A stretch of 64,000 bases of DNA, taken from the NCBI GenBank assembly GCA_039566865.1, contig CM076943.1, forward strand, positions 36,960,663 to 37,024,662, in the 5' to 3' direction. Made by a program: the position numbers and the translations under genes. Below are positions 54,395 to 64,000 of the stretch, piece after piece (the first letter of the stretch is position 1; every line of letters begins with the position of its first letter). Source of the stretch: Aurelia coerulea (lineage: Eukaryota; Cnidaria; Scyphozoa; Semaeostomeae; Ulmaridae). The notes under the pieces are model-generated. The model saw only the letters and a program-made list of their open reading frames with translations. It was not told where the DNA came from and searched no databases.

Positions 54395-55636
54395 GTAGGT
54401 TGTTGAATATTTATTTTTTGAATTTCTTTAATTGCATATCAAAATTACGAATTCATTTATATATAGTTCTACATTTGAAGTACTTTAGCTGCAATCTGTT
54501 TCCTGTATTCAAGATAAATTTTGACACAGAAAGACGAAGTTTTCGTCTTTTGTAGATTTATTCAAGTCCCAATTGAGAATTTCTTCAATAATTCAAGTCA
54601 GTTCGCTTCAAACTGAATTGAACAAGTCTTTTATTGATTATAGAGAACGATTTTCATTGAGTGCTCAGCAGCGCAACAACCAACTTTGAAGAAACAATTT
54701 GCATAGCTACAAGTGTCCCTAGCACCAAAGTTTTCACAAAGATTTATGCAAGATACTTAAAAGATTGCTTTTTGGAGTCATCAAATTAATTTTAAGACTG
54801 GACAGCAGCACTTTAACTGGTTTGTTATGGTTAGGCATTAAAAGGTAAACAATTACTTAAAGAGTACGATGTTTACCTCGCCAATGGCGTCAAGGATTCA
54901 TTGCGAGGTTTTTCAACAATCAAAAATCGCTACAACTTCTTTCTGAAGACCAGTCTTTAAAGTAATATTCGGTCTCTCGTGGTATCGTTCCTGATATGAT
55001 AACGAAACGTTGTAAATCTTAACATAACTGAGGATATAGGGCGCAATTTCAACATAAGTGTTTTTAATTTTACTACCGTGTCTTCAAGGTTTTTTATTCA
55101 AAAAGGAGGACTTGTGCAGTGGAACCAGTGAGATTAAATCTAGTATTCATTGAAAGCATAAGCAAGTTCTTCTGTGTTGAATTAATAGAGAATCGAAGTG
55201 TTTTTGATTTGCCTCCACGCGTAAGTCAAGGCATTTCGGTGCACGGATGAAACAATGAGCATTTTAACCATAGAGGTTTTGCACTTGCATTTGAAGTTCT
55301 GCATGTGTTTTGTATAAATTTAACAATAATTCGAAATACTTTTTGGTAGGTTAATCAGTACTAGTTTATGTCGATTATCAATTCTGTATGACTGTTCATG
55401 CAGGCTTTCTGAAAGCTGACAGCTCTGATCTCTTTTCTTTGAAAGTCGAGGCTCAAGGTTTTATATCTTATCAACTTAAAAACAGAATGCAACTAGCAAT
55501 TACAATTAACTGTACCCCTCATATGGGGAAAAACGCAAGGCCATCGTGTTCCTGCACTATGAAAGACGCAATCATAACACAAGGAATGGGGCTACTGTAG
55601 CTCACGATGGAGATTCACTAAATGAGTTGAGTTGTT
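54395..55636. other. Presumed first intron of the receptor gene
   Basis: Follows the donor at 54395. No repeats or transposons up to 55636; the frame at 55388-55600 has no recognised domain. The P-like transposon then begins, so it would lie in this intron. Confidence 0.4.
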
Positions 55637-56230
55637 TTAACCCTATTTGGATCGGGCTGAAATTTTGATATTTTTGACCGCGGGTGTGGGCCTTTTTCGC
55701 CCCTCCCTCTTTTTATTTAAAAATTGCAAGAGATATAACAATGAAACATATGCCAATTGTTCTTTGGACAATTAGTTTTACAAAAACAACAATAGAAGTT
55801 TCATTGGTCACGTGGATCGATGCTAGGCAACCAAAAAGAATGGGAGAATGGTCAGCATTGAGCTACTGACTTAAAAAGGCAATTTCTTCCAAATTAACAT
55901 GAGATAACAGGCAAAATTGTAGCCAGAAGTAGCAAATAAGAGTAGAGAAAGATATTTAGGCAAGAAAATTTCATTTTAATTCGCAACTCTTGCTAATTAA
56001 GAGCAATTAGCAATTGAATAAACCAAAGATATTGGAAGAGAGACTGGATAGGAATCTCGGCAAGATCAAAGGGCTAACTTGCGTCTATGCAGATTTTTCA
56101 AAAAGAAGTCAAACTTCACTTCCGGTTGAGACGATCGCAACACGAAAGACTTGGTCGCGCACGTTAGCATCGATTTAAAAACTAGAAATCTTGCGAGAAT
56201 AGTCGTTCTTTTAATCAATTTGATGCATTA

Positions 56231-59200
56231 ATGCCTGGAGCAAGTTGTTGTATTGTGAACTGCACAACATACGCATCGAATGCAAAGTATCCGCAGCTGA
56301 GTTTCTTTAAAGTGCCTTCGACTTCGAGTAGTGCAAAGAATGAACAGAAGAAAGAGTGGAGATCAAAACTGCTGCATTTGATCAACCGAGCAGACAAAAC
56401 CTTCAATCCAGAAAGAGCATTTATTTGTTCACGCCATTACACAGAAGACTGCTTCAAAACAGGTAAAAAATCCACATGAATCTGAATGAAATTATTTGTT
56501 TTCTGTTGGTGTAGTAAAGCATGCCTAGGCCAGCAAGAAAGAAGGGGGTCGATAATGGAAAGATAAAATCTAAACTGCCTCCAAAGAGATCTGCAAAAGT
56601 GCATCAGTACCAAGTCTTTAGTCTAATTTCTTTCGTCCAGGTGATGGGACTGCTCTTTAAGGATGCATTTTCCACATTTAATGAAATTTTTTTTGACTTT
56701 TGTAATGAAATCATCAGTTCATTTAAAACGTGCAACCCAACAACATTACAGGCAAATTTAAGCTCAAAACAGATTGAATTGGGCAGTTTATAACCATGCC
56801 TTTTTAATGTACTATTCAGCTGATATGATTTGCTCTGCTTCAATCTTTGGTTTTCTTTGCTTGTAAAGTTTTTTAACGTGCTCTCTTTGGTTTTTAGGGA
56901 ACAAAGGCAGGAAGACATTGAAAATTGGGAGCCTTCCAACATTGTTTCTTCCTCAGAAAAGTATAGAGACCCCAAAAGCAAAACCAAGGCGTGATTTAAG
57001 CAGATGCGCATCATCATCATCTTTGCCAGCACCCCCTGAGTTGTATAGGTATACAACTTTTTGTGACTTACAAAAAGACTTTGCGAAGATAAAAGATCCA
57101 TGGAAGATACTAGTGAAAGAAGATAATAAGGTAATTTTTGGATGGATTGACAGTGATGGAGAAGTTGTTTTCCGAGTAACTGTTGATGAAGCTCTAGAAT
57201 TTTCAGTTACGTATTTGTCAATTGATTTACCAGTGACGCATGCAATCTACAAAGAGCACAAGCATAGCATAGCAAAAACCCGTATACAATGGCTCCTAAA
57301 CTCAATCATGAAGTGGAAAACTTGCAAAGGAGTTGCAGATCCTACAAGAAAGAGATTTGCAATGCAGTCCCAAATGACTGCTACAACTACTTCCGATTTC
57401 AAAGTTATCGTTACAAACACTGATGGCCAAAGTTTGATGAGGGTGCATGGATCCTCATGTGCTGCCCTCATATCAGATGGAGATATTTGCAAAGAATGCG
57501 CTAAAATTGAAGCAAAATTGAAAAGGAAAATTGTGCTGTCAAATGAAGGGAGTAAAAAGCCTCTTGCCTCAAATGCACCATTGAAGAAAGTTGCCAAAGA
57601 GAAGCTTACACATGCCATTAAAATTCTTCGGTTGAAACAAAAAAAATTGGAAAATAAAATCAAGGAGTTAAACTTTGAGCTCAAGCAAAATGGAATTTCA
57701 ATAAATGAAAGCCTGCATGATGATTTCACAAATCTTATCAACAGTGCGCAAGAGAAACTGCCAGATGAGTCCTTTGAAAAACTTTTTTGGGAACAACAGC
57801 AAAAAGCATTCAAACGTGAAGCAAAAGGTGTGCGTTGGCATCCTATGATGATCAGATTTGCTCTACACATTCACTTGCGTTCTCCGTCTGCATATAGAGC
57901 TTTAAAAGAAAGTGGTGTGATCAAATTACCATGCGAAAGAACATTGAGAGATTACTCAAACATTATACATCCCAAAGTTGGTTTCAACAAGGAAACTTTT
58001 GATGACCTAAAACATCAGGCATCCAAACTGGAAGGTACTGGAAAGTATGTTGTTTTAATGTTTGATGAGGTGTCCATCAAGGATGACTTGGTGTTTGACA
58101 GTCACACTGGAGACCTTGTTGGATTTGTTGATATTGGGGGGGATTTGAATGATATGTTTGTTGCTCAAAACAGAGATGTCACAACAGCCATTGCATCTCA
58201 TGCTCTTGTTTTTATGGTTGGAGGGCTTTCATCAAGGTTGAAATTCAGCTTGGGCTACTTTGGCACACAGTCAGCAACATCATATATGCTATTTCCTTTG
58301 ATGTGGAAAGCAGTTGGTTTTTGTGAGACATATGCAGGGTTAAAAGTTGTGTGTGTTGTCTCAGACAAGGCCAGTCCCAACCAGAAGATGTATAAAATGC
58401 ACAAATTACATGATGGTGTTGTTTACAGTACACCAAATGTATTTGCAACAGATGAGGACCGTGATCTTTACTTTTTCTCAGATCCTCCACATTTATTGAA
58501 GACAACCAGAAATAATTTTTCTGCATCAGGCTTTCAGAGCAGCAGGCTAATGTGGAATCACAAAGACATAATCTGGAAGCATTTGGTTGACCTTTACGAG
58601 AGCGACAGGACATCTCTTATCCGGAAGATGCCAAAGTTGACAAATGAGCACATTCATTTAAACCCCTATTCTAAGATGAGAGTAAATTTGGCTGCTCAAG
58701 TCATGAGTGAAACTGTTGGCAAGATCATGGCCTCATATGGACCACCAGCTTCATCCGAGACAGCAAAATTCATTTTGATGATAGATAAGTTTTTTGACTG
58801 TTGCAATACCAGGTCATTAGAAGAGGGGGCACACAAAAGAAAGCCTTATCTTGCTCCATTTGTTTCAGAAAATGATGAAAGATTTGTTTTTCTAAAGGAT
58901 GGCTTTTTGAAATATCTTAATGATTGGAAAGAGGCCATAGACCGTAGGCCAGGTGCTTATTCAAAAGAGGACAAGGCAAAGATGTTTCTTAGCACTCAAA
59001 CCTTTGAAGGGATCCAAACAACAGTACTTTCACTGATAGAATGTGTGAAATTTTTGCTTCGTCATGGTTTCAAATATGTTTTGACAAATAAGATTAGCCA
59101 AGACCCACTTGAGGACCACTTTGGCAGACATAGAGGCCTTGCAAGAAGGTCAACCAATCCAACTCTTCATGCTCTTGGCTTTCAAGAAAATAAATTGAGG

Positions 59201-59317
59201 TTGCAACGAAGCATTGCTACATCAATAACTCCAAAAGGTAACACAAAAGGATCTAAGAGACCTACAGAACGAATTACTTTATCTCATAGTCCACTAAAGA
59301 AAAGGAAAAAGGTTTGA
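56231..59317 (+). CDS. THAP / P-element-like RNase H-fold transposase, two exons
   Basis: Exon 1 56231-56462, exon 2 56898-59317 (donor AG|GTAAAA, acceptor TTTTTAG|GG, phase 1), 883 aa; human THAP9 is about 900. Residues 1-~95 are a THAP finger: CCIVNC, FFKVP, ERAFICSRHYTEDCF and, across the splice, TLKIGSLPTLFLP. About 310-355 is a coiled coil (LTHAIKILRLKQKKLENKIK), placed as the P-element zipper. Then the all-helical P-transposase domain (WHPMMIRFALHIHLRSPSAY; LPCERTLRDYSNII). The RNase H-like domain has VVLMFDEVSIKDD, VCVVSDKASPNQKMY, FFSDPPHLLKTTRNN and SQDPLEDHFGRHRG, which supply the acidic residues. A basic KKRKKV at the C-terminus is a candidate nuclear signal. It would bind the inverted ends and cut and join the element; P-like enzymes use GTP. 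No stops or shifts. The protein lacks the usual module after the catalytic Glu, which appears on the other gene of the element. Confidence 0.92.
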
Positions 59318-60497
59318 AAAAAACATTTTACATGAAGTTTTTCCAGCATTTTGTAGATTGGAGACTGAAAGTGCAACAATGATCAACTGTACATCTTTTG
59401 CTAGCTACAGCAGTATCATATTTGCAATTATTACTTTATTTAACTTACAGAGGAAATCTCGTGCAGCAGTATAGGTTATCAGCCACAGTACAGTACAGGA
59501 CTTGCACACATCAATCAAACTTGTTAATTCCTTGTGTAAGAAAGAATTCTTACAAAAGTTCAAGTTGCATACCACTCAAGAATTCTTCAGTTCAATTCAT
59601 TTCAAAGGGTGGAGATAATTCTTAAGAATCCTTTAAAAATTCTTGGATGTTGATGTATGCAAGGCCTGTATTTTACTATCGTACATATACAGTACATACA
59701 AGCGCGTTGCGTTGCCAGGAGATGGATTGGGGTGAACATATTTTCTGAAAAGGTATATCCAACCGCATACCTTATACAACTCAATACCATAACTTGAGAA
59801 TCATTCCTTATAGGGTCTACTGGGTATAATGGGTAAGTTTAGGGTAAAATGGGAGGGCAAGAAATATGAATGAACTTTAATAAGATCCTTTTTTCAAAGT
59901 ACAAAGCTACAAAGTACCCTTCTTGGTGTAGTGAATGTTGATTTATCAGTTCAGGGTCTACTGTTTTCCAGCAATCAGCACTACCCACTTTACCCTCAGC
60001 CTACCCATTTTACCCCAGCAGACCCTGCCAAAATCGTGAACAGCAATACCCTTCTCAATGACACTTTCCCATAATACCCAAAATTTTTGCAGTGCAAAAC
60101 CCCCTATCCCAGGAAGAGTAGGGCTTTCAGATGATTTGATAGATGTTTTTCAAAAAATTATTTTCAAAAGGATCAATAAATTCACAAGGGACTAAATCCC
60201 AGTAACTTATCTCAAACTGTAAACTAAACACCAGATCCCATTGCACTTCAGTGGAAGCATTGATTTAGCTGATATGTGTATTACTTTATTCTAAAATAGC
60301 TGACAGGGGATATAGATAGTGCATCCATAATTTTGTAAACGTCAAATTCAATACTGTGACAAATCTCAAATGAACTCAACCTAGTTTTTCTTACAAATTA
60401 ATTCTGTCTTTTGGTGATTAAACGAGCCTATCTCCAAAAAAAATGCACGCATCAAACTGGCAGACCTTTCAGTCATAAAATTGATAAAAATTGCTCA
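59318..60497. other. Convergent spacer between the two transposon genes
   Basis: Contains GGGTCTACTGGG / TACCCATTTTACCC-type short direct and inverted pieces (59812-60020) but no coding frame with a domain. Polyadenylation signals of both genes would be expected here. Confidence 0.55.
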
Positions 60498-61890
60498 TTA
60501 GTTTTTGCTTTGTTCTTTAGAGTCTTTCTTTTTCAAGTTCTTTCTGAGGGCTTTCTTCTTTCGTTCAGTCTGTGTTTTGGCACGGTACTTCTCAATAGAA
60601 TTTTTAGCATGTGCGAAAGACCTTATCTTAATGTATAAGGCAATGCAGCATTTCAGTACGTCTGTTTTATCTCCATCAGTTGCCTCCACAGACTCAGTTG
60701 ATTGATAAAAATTATCAGTAATTGTAGCCATTTCAAGGCAAATAGCCTGTATCTCTTCAGTGTTTATATTTGTGGAACTTTCTCCAACAATCTCACGGAA
60801 AATCTTCTCAACCTCTAAAAATGAGTTTACAAATTCACGTTTTGGGTACACCAGTCCACCTCTGTTAAGGGTGTCAATCAATTTATTATGTGAGTGGAGA
60901 CGGGGGGCACTGTGCAAGTCTTGATCTTTGCAAGCAGAAATTATATCGATATGCTTCTGTATCAAGGGCACATTTTCAATTTTTGTTTTGCGCCTCAAGA
61001 TATGAAACTTTGAAATGAGTTTCCTAATAATGCTTCCACAGATATAAGTCACAGTCTCCTTTTCATCATCAGTGAACTTTTGTGGCACAACTCGTCTGGT
61101 TTCAGGAAAGCTCTTTTTGGAGATAACCTGTTGCATGTTAAAAAGAAACCAAGAGCAGAAATCTTTGGACACAGCCAGTGCTTCTCTTATGGCAACAGTA
61201 ATGGCTTTGTCCGTCCAGATCTTGTTAAAGTGGGTCCACATTGTTTCCTTTGCTCGAGGAGAGGGAACTGGTTCTGTTGGTATTCCTTTGTAACTTTCTA
61301 CAAAGGTAGACCTGAGTTTCTCTAGCGATGGGAAGTTGTCAAATGCAGCCAGTCTCTCTAATTCATTTGCATATGTCACTGCCACCATCTCATCAGTCGC
61401 CATAAACTGCAGTGTATCTTTAATAAGAGCATCCATATTGTCAAAGAGAGTAGTGGTATGAAACTGTGTTTTTGAATTTTGTTGTTGTTTTTTGGCCACT
61501 ACTGGTTTTGCTACAGTTCGCTTCTTGGGAACGGGCTCAATCTCCAAGTCGATTTGATTTTCATTGCAGAAAGTAATTGTAACTTCCTGAAAGAAATGAA
61601 GAAACTTTGTCTCAGTAAAGGATTATTACAGTAAGGGTGGGAAAAGTACGATCAATAATTGGCGAGCAGTTTTGAAAGGATTTCATTTATTTAGTCTAGG
61701 CCTATAGGCCCAACAAAGTGAAAGTTGCTGAACAACGAACGTGGCTCTTTGTGTTGAGATAGATTTACAACATTATTTGCGATAGTACTAATGATTCGAA
61801 AAAAAAGAAGTTTCATACCTCAGCTAATTCATTTAAAGTGTCCTCGTCGAAATCCGTCATAAATTGGGTAAAGTCTTCGGCTTCGGCCAT
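60498..61890 (-). CDS. Second transposon protein: separate C-terminal transposase module
   Basis: Exon 1 61890-61819 (MAEAEDFTQFMTDFDEDTLN, acidic), intron 61818-61587 (GTATGA...TTTCAG), exon 2 61586-60498; 386 aa in total. After a basic stretch (KKRTVAKPVVAKKQQQ) the protein is helical. It contains ETVTYICGSIIRKLISKFHI and, ~65 residues on, HNKLIDTLNRGGLVYPKREF, VNSFLEVEKIFREI. In THAP9-like and other large transposases, 'YI-x-G-x-(I/V)-x-x-KL ... GGL-x-(Y/F)P' follows the catalytic Glu near the C-terminus. Here it stands alone on the opposite strand. The C-terminus is very basic (KKKALRKNLKKKDSKEQSKN). Role inferred: partner of the transposase at 56231-59317, working in trans. It could instead be a regulator. 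Gene structure confidence is high because the exons join in frame and share the terminal inverted promoter region. Confidence 0.75.
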
Positions 61891-62536
61891 AGCGAGAGTA
61901 ACTGATTGCGTTCAACCGGAAGTTGGCGTTGACTTCTTTCTCAGAGTTGGCCCTCGTTCCAAGTTCAGATTGAGATTCTATTGTTCTCGGTCGAAGATTC
62001 CTATCCAGTCTCTCTTCCAATATCTTTGAATAAACCAATTGATATTTCTATTGTGAATTATTTTCTGTTTTTAGACTTCTAATTAGTGAAAATAGTTAGT
62101 AACAAGGAACCTGACACTGTTTTCTGCACTTTTTGAGATACATTGCCATAATTCATCAATTCTATGACGTCATTAATATAAATGTTGTCATGGATATCAA
62201 AAGTTGCTGATGTCAGCAAATATAAATAAACTATATATTAAATGAAATTATTCTTCAAGACCAATCGAATGGTGTATATAACTTTATCATTAGTGCTATT
62301 TGCAAGAATTTAGCGAGGATTTTAAGATTTCACTTGTGACCAGTCTCCTAATAAAGGCATCTGGAAGTCACATGGTAGAACAATGGGCAATACAATTTTT
62401 AAACTTTGATGGCCAATTAAATTTTAGGAAAAGCCAAGACGTTGCAGCACCATATCTACAACAGCGGTGGAGATATTTGAGAAAGTTTGGTAGGGGGGGG
62501 GGGGCGAAAAACGCCCCCCGGTCCTAATAGGGTTAA

Positions 62537-64000
62537 TGTATAATATAGTGGCGTCCATGGCCATTCAGTTGGTAATTGTCTTCATGCATGAACTGTCATG
62601 TAAGAGGAAATTGCATAAGGCTGTTACGTATCCATATCATTGACATCTAGAATCACTTACAAAATTGTTGAGCCACCCTGAAAAAAAGGAGCTTTTTGCT
62701 CCCCCCCCCCTTCCCCCATGTCAATGTTGTTTGGAAAAAAGGACTTGGTCATGCTGACAGGCGTGGTTTGGCAACTTTCTAGTGGTTTTTCAACATTGAC
62801 CAGGTGGGAGGGGGGAAGCAGAGGCAAAAAACTGAAAATCTGAGGGTGGCTCAACAATTTTGTAAGTGATTGTCTGAAATTCTCGCAACTTCGACTTCAG
62901 TTTCCAAGAAGAATACCAAGGCTAACTGCATGAAAATTTGTACTTGGCATGGCTATATTGACACATAGTTTCAAAATGTGTTGTTTTAAAAAAATTTTAC
63001 CAGCTGTAAATAATTCACGAGATTTTTGAAAAAGACATTTTTTCGCCATTTTGCAAGGAAATGGCATAATTGCATAGTTTTCTCAAAATATTCTTTTTTT
63101 GACGTACTTTCCCATTAGCTTAAATCTTGTAAGAATTTGATATGATTTTTGTTTCATTTGCCTTCAATCATACTCTGGCAACTGCGATGCTACTAGGGTG
63201 GGAGAGGGTATTTTCGTTTGGCCTATTTTATGGAATTCTCCCTTTGACTGGCTATATTGTTCTTAAACGCTGTTCATAAACGTCATTTTTACAACAGAAG
63301 TTTATAGTGATGATATTCTATATGTTTGAGTGATACAATTGAATAAAATGTTCTATTTACAATTATAAACGATATACAACTGTAACATTGCCATCTGGTT
63401 CGTGTGTATTCATGGTGAATTACATCCTCGCATCAGTGCTCGCCACAAGGCTCACTACAATGCTCGCCAACATCGTTCGTTTGTATTCCTTGTTTCTAAC
63501 GAAGGAAAACGAAAAAACTTTGCGCAAAACGTATATTATCTTGTCAGTATGCGTAGACACTCTCATTGAAGACCAATAAAAATAACAAATCTCCGCGGCG
63601 AGTTGAAATTGAACCAATTTACCAACATTGCTCATTTTTAGTACCTTTAAAAAAATTGAAATCCTTTTTTAGTGGCTATAAAGTGGGAATTGTTGAAGTT
63701 TTAGTCATTTTGCATCTAATCGAAGTAGAATTTGGGAGTAAAAAGCTAGCCTATGTGTACACACGGGCTTTCGCTACATATTGGGTGGCTTTGTTTATTT
63801 GTTGATCAACTTTGTTGGACGCATAAGAAACTTTAAAAAGTTGAGAATGGTTGACGAGAAATGTTCAAGATCACTCACTCAGTCTATCATTTAGTGATTT
63901 GACCTTATGAACAATTGAAGTTCAGTGGTCCGATGATAAATTGTTTGTCATCGTTTATAACTGGTTCCAAAAAAACAAATGCTGGTTTCAAAGGGGAAAC
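62537..64000. other. No supported gene apart from one small inverted-repeat element
   Basis: Unique-looking AT-rich sequence. The frames at 63388-63579 and 63566-63805 are short and show no motif. If the receptor gene continues, this is still intron. Confidence 0.4.
62651..62871. repeat. 221-bp inverted-repeat (miniature) element
   Basis: AATCACTTACAAAATTGTTG and AGCCACCCT at the left are repeated inverted at the right (AGGGTGGCTCAACAATTTTG then TAAGTGATT), a 29-bp perfect pair. The interior holds a C10 run and a GGGAGGGGGGAAG tract on opposite sides, which can also pair. A TA pair lies at the fourth step inward of both arms, but a target duplication is not clear. Confidence 0.8.

Larger units (their letters stand above)
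55637..62536. mobile_element. P/THAP9-like transposon with two convergent genes, TTAA at both ends
   Basis: TTAA (55637-55640) followed by CCCTATTTGGATCGGG at the left; CCCGGTCCTAATAGGG followed by TTAA (62533-62536) at the right. The termini pair over about 16-20 bp. A second inverted pair lies just outside the two gene starts: CCAAAGATATTGGAAGAGAG at about 56022-56041 and its inverse at about 62012-62031, extending over ACTTCCGGTTGA. This suggests older, diverged long inverted repeats that include both promoters. Both genes read open through with GT/AG introns, so the copy may be recent and coding-competent. The transposase family normally leaves 8-bp duplications, so TTAA ends are unexpected. 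Confidence 0.75.

Noticed and set aside
56521..56793. A coding exon between the two transposase exons (MPRPARKKGVDNGK...)
   Set aside because: The THAP reading continues exactly from 56462 to 56898 in phase, giving the expected TG-NKGRKTLKIG sequence; the interval is best read as intron, although alternative splicing cannot be excluded.
1..64000. tRNA, rRNA or snRNA genes
   Set aside because: I looked for A/B-box-like GGTTCGA-type arms and conserved rRNA blocks while reading and saw none convincing; a covariance-model scan was not possible.

Overview
The window looks like gene-poor, AT-rich DNA from an invertebrate animal. The likeliest source is a cnidarian (anthozoan-like), judging only from the transposon mix; I cannot fix the species. 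Evidence for a metazoan: GT/AG introns, THAP-domain transposases, several APE/RT LINE (non-LTR) retrotransposons with (TAA)n tails, TTAA-, TA-, 8-bp and 9-bp duplicated transposon insertions, long satellites, and one probable host exon: the signal peptide and N-terminus of a Cys-loop ligand-gated ion channel at 54247-54394.

Layout. 1-2040: nothing supported. 2040-5470: satellite with a ~359-bp higher-order unit, split by a Mutator-like element (2122-3510, 9-bp duplication) that carries a piece of LINE reverse transcriptase. 7342-8099: hAT-type miniature element. 8160-8880: decayed unknown coding segment. 9287-12603: TTAA-flanked transposon with a Mutator-domain-like transposase N-terminus, broken by an antisense LINE with a 14-bp duplication. 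13610-19345: a 174-bp triplet, then about 20 copies of a ~248-bp satellite, with a TA-flanked miniature element inside.

20430-47946: the most interesting part. One LINE reverse-transcriptase gene is cut at its YADD region by a 26.3-kb insertion (21044-47348) flanked by a 9-bp duplication with one mismatch. The insertion is a two-gene DNA transposon with long terminal inverted repeats. On + it carries a SWIM zinc finger/YqaJ nuclease gene (21502-24424), on - a THAP/HTH/DDE_Tnp_4 transposase gene (45.97 kb down to 26.68 kb, in three pieces). This gene pair is that of ISL2EU-like elements. It has been swollen by nested insertions: a LINE inside the YqaJ gene, a TA element carrying another element, a 15.8-kb block inside the DDE gene, and a 1.7-kb foldback relative of the same family that re-inserted into the DDE gene of its own large copy, again with a 9-bp duplication. 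The 15.8-kb block holds a 305-bp satellite split by a hAT element, a 1.9-kb Mutator-like element with 240-bp inverted repeats, degenerate TTAGTTGC-type minisatellite, GC-rich hairpins, clusters of NFI-type palindromes with CRE and E-box sites, a 120-bp repeat rich in CCAAT motifs, and a 1.17-kb direct duplication.

47.9-53.7 kb: antisense LINE remains. 54.2 kb: the putative receptor exon. 55637-62536: a probably intact P/THAP9-like transposon with TTAA at both ends. Its two convergent genes are a two-exon 883-aa THAP/RNase H-like transposase, and a two-exon 386-aa protein that looks like the C-terminal module of such transposases on a separate gene. The remainder has only a small inverted-repeat element. 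All similarity statements come from reading the sequence and knowledge of the families; no database search was run.
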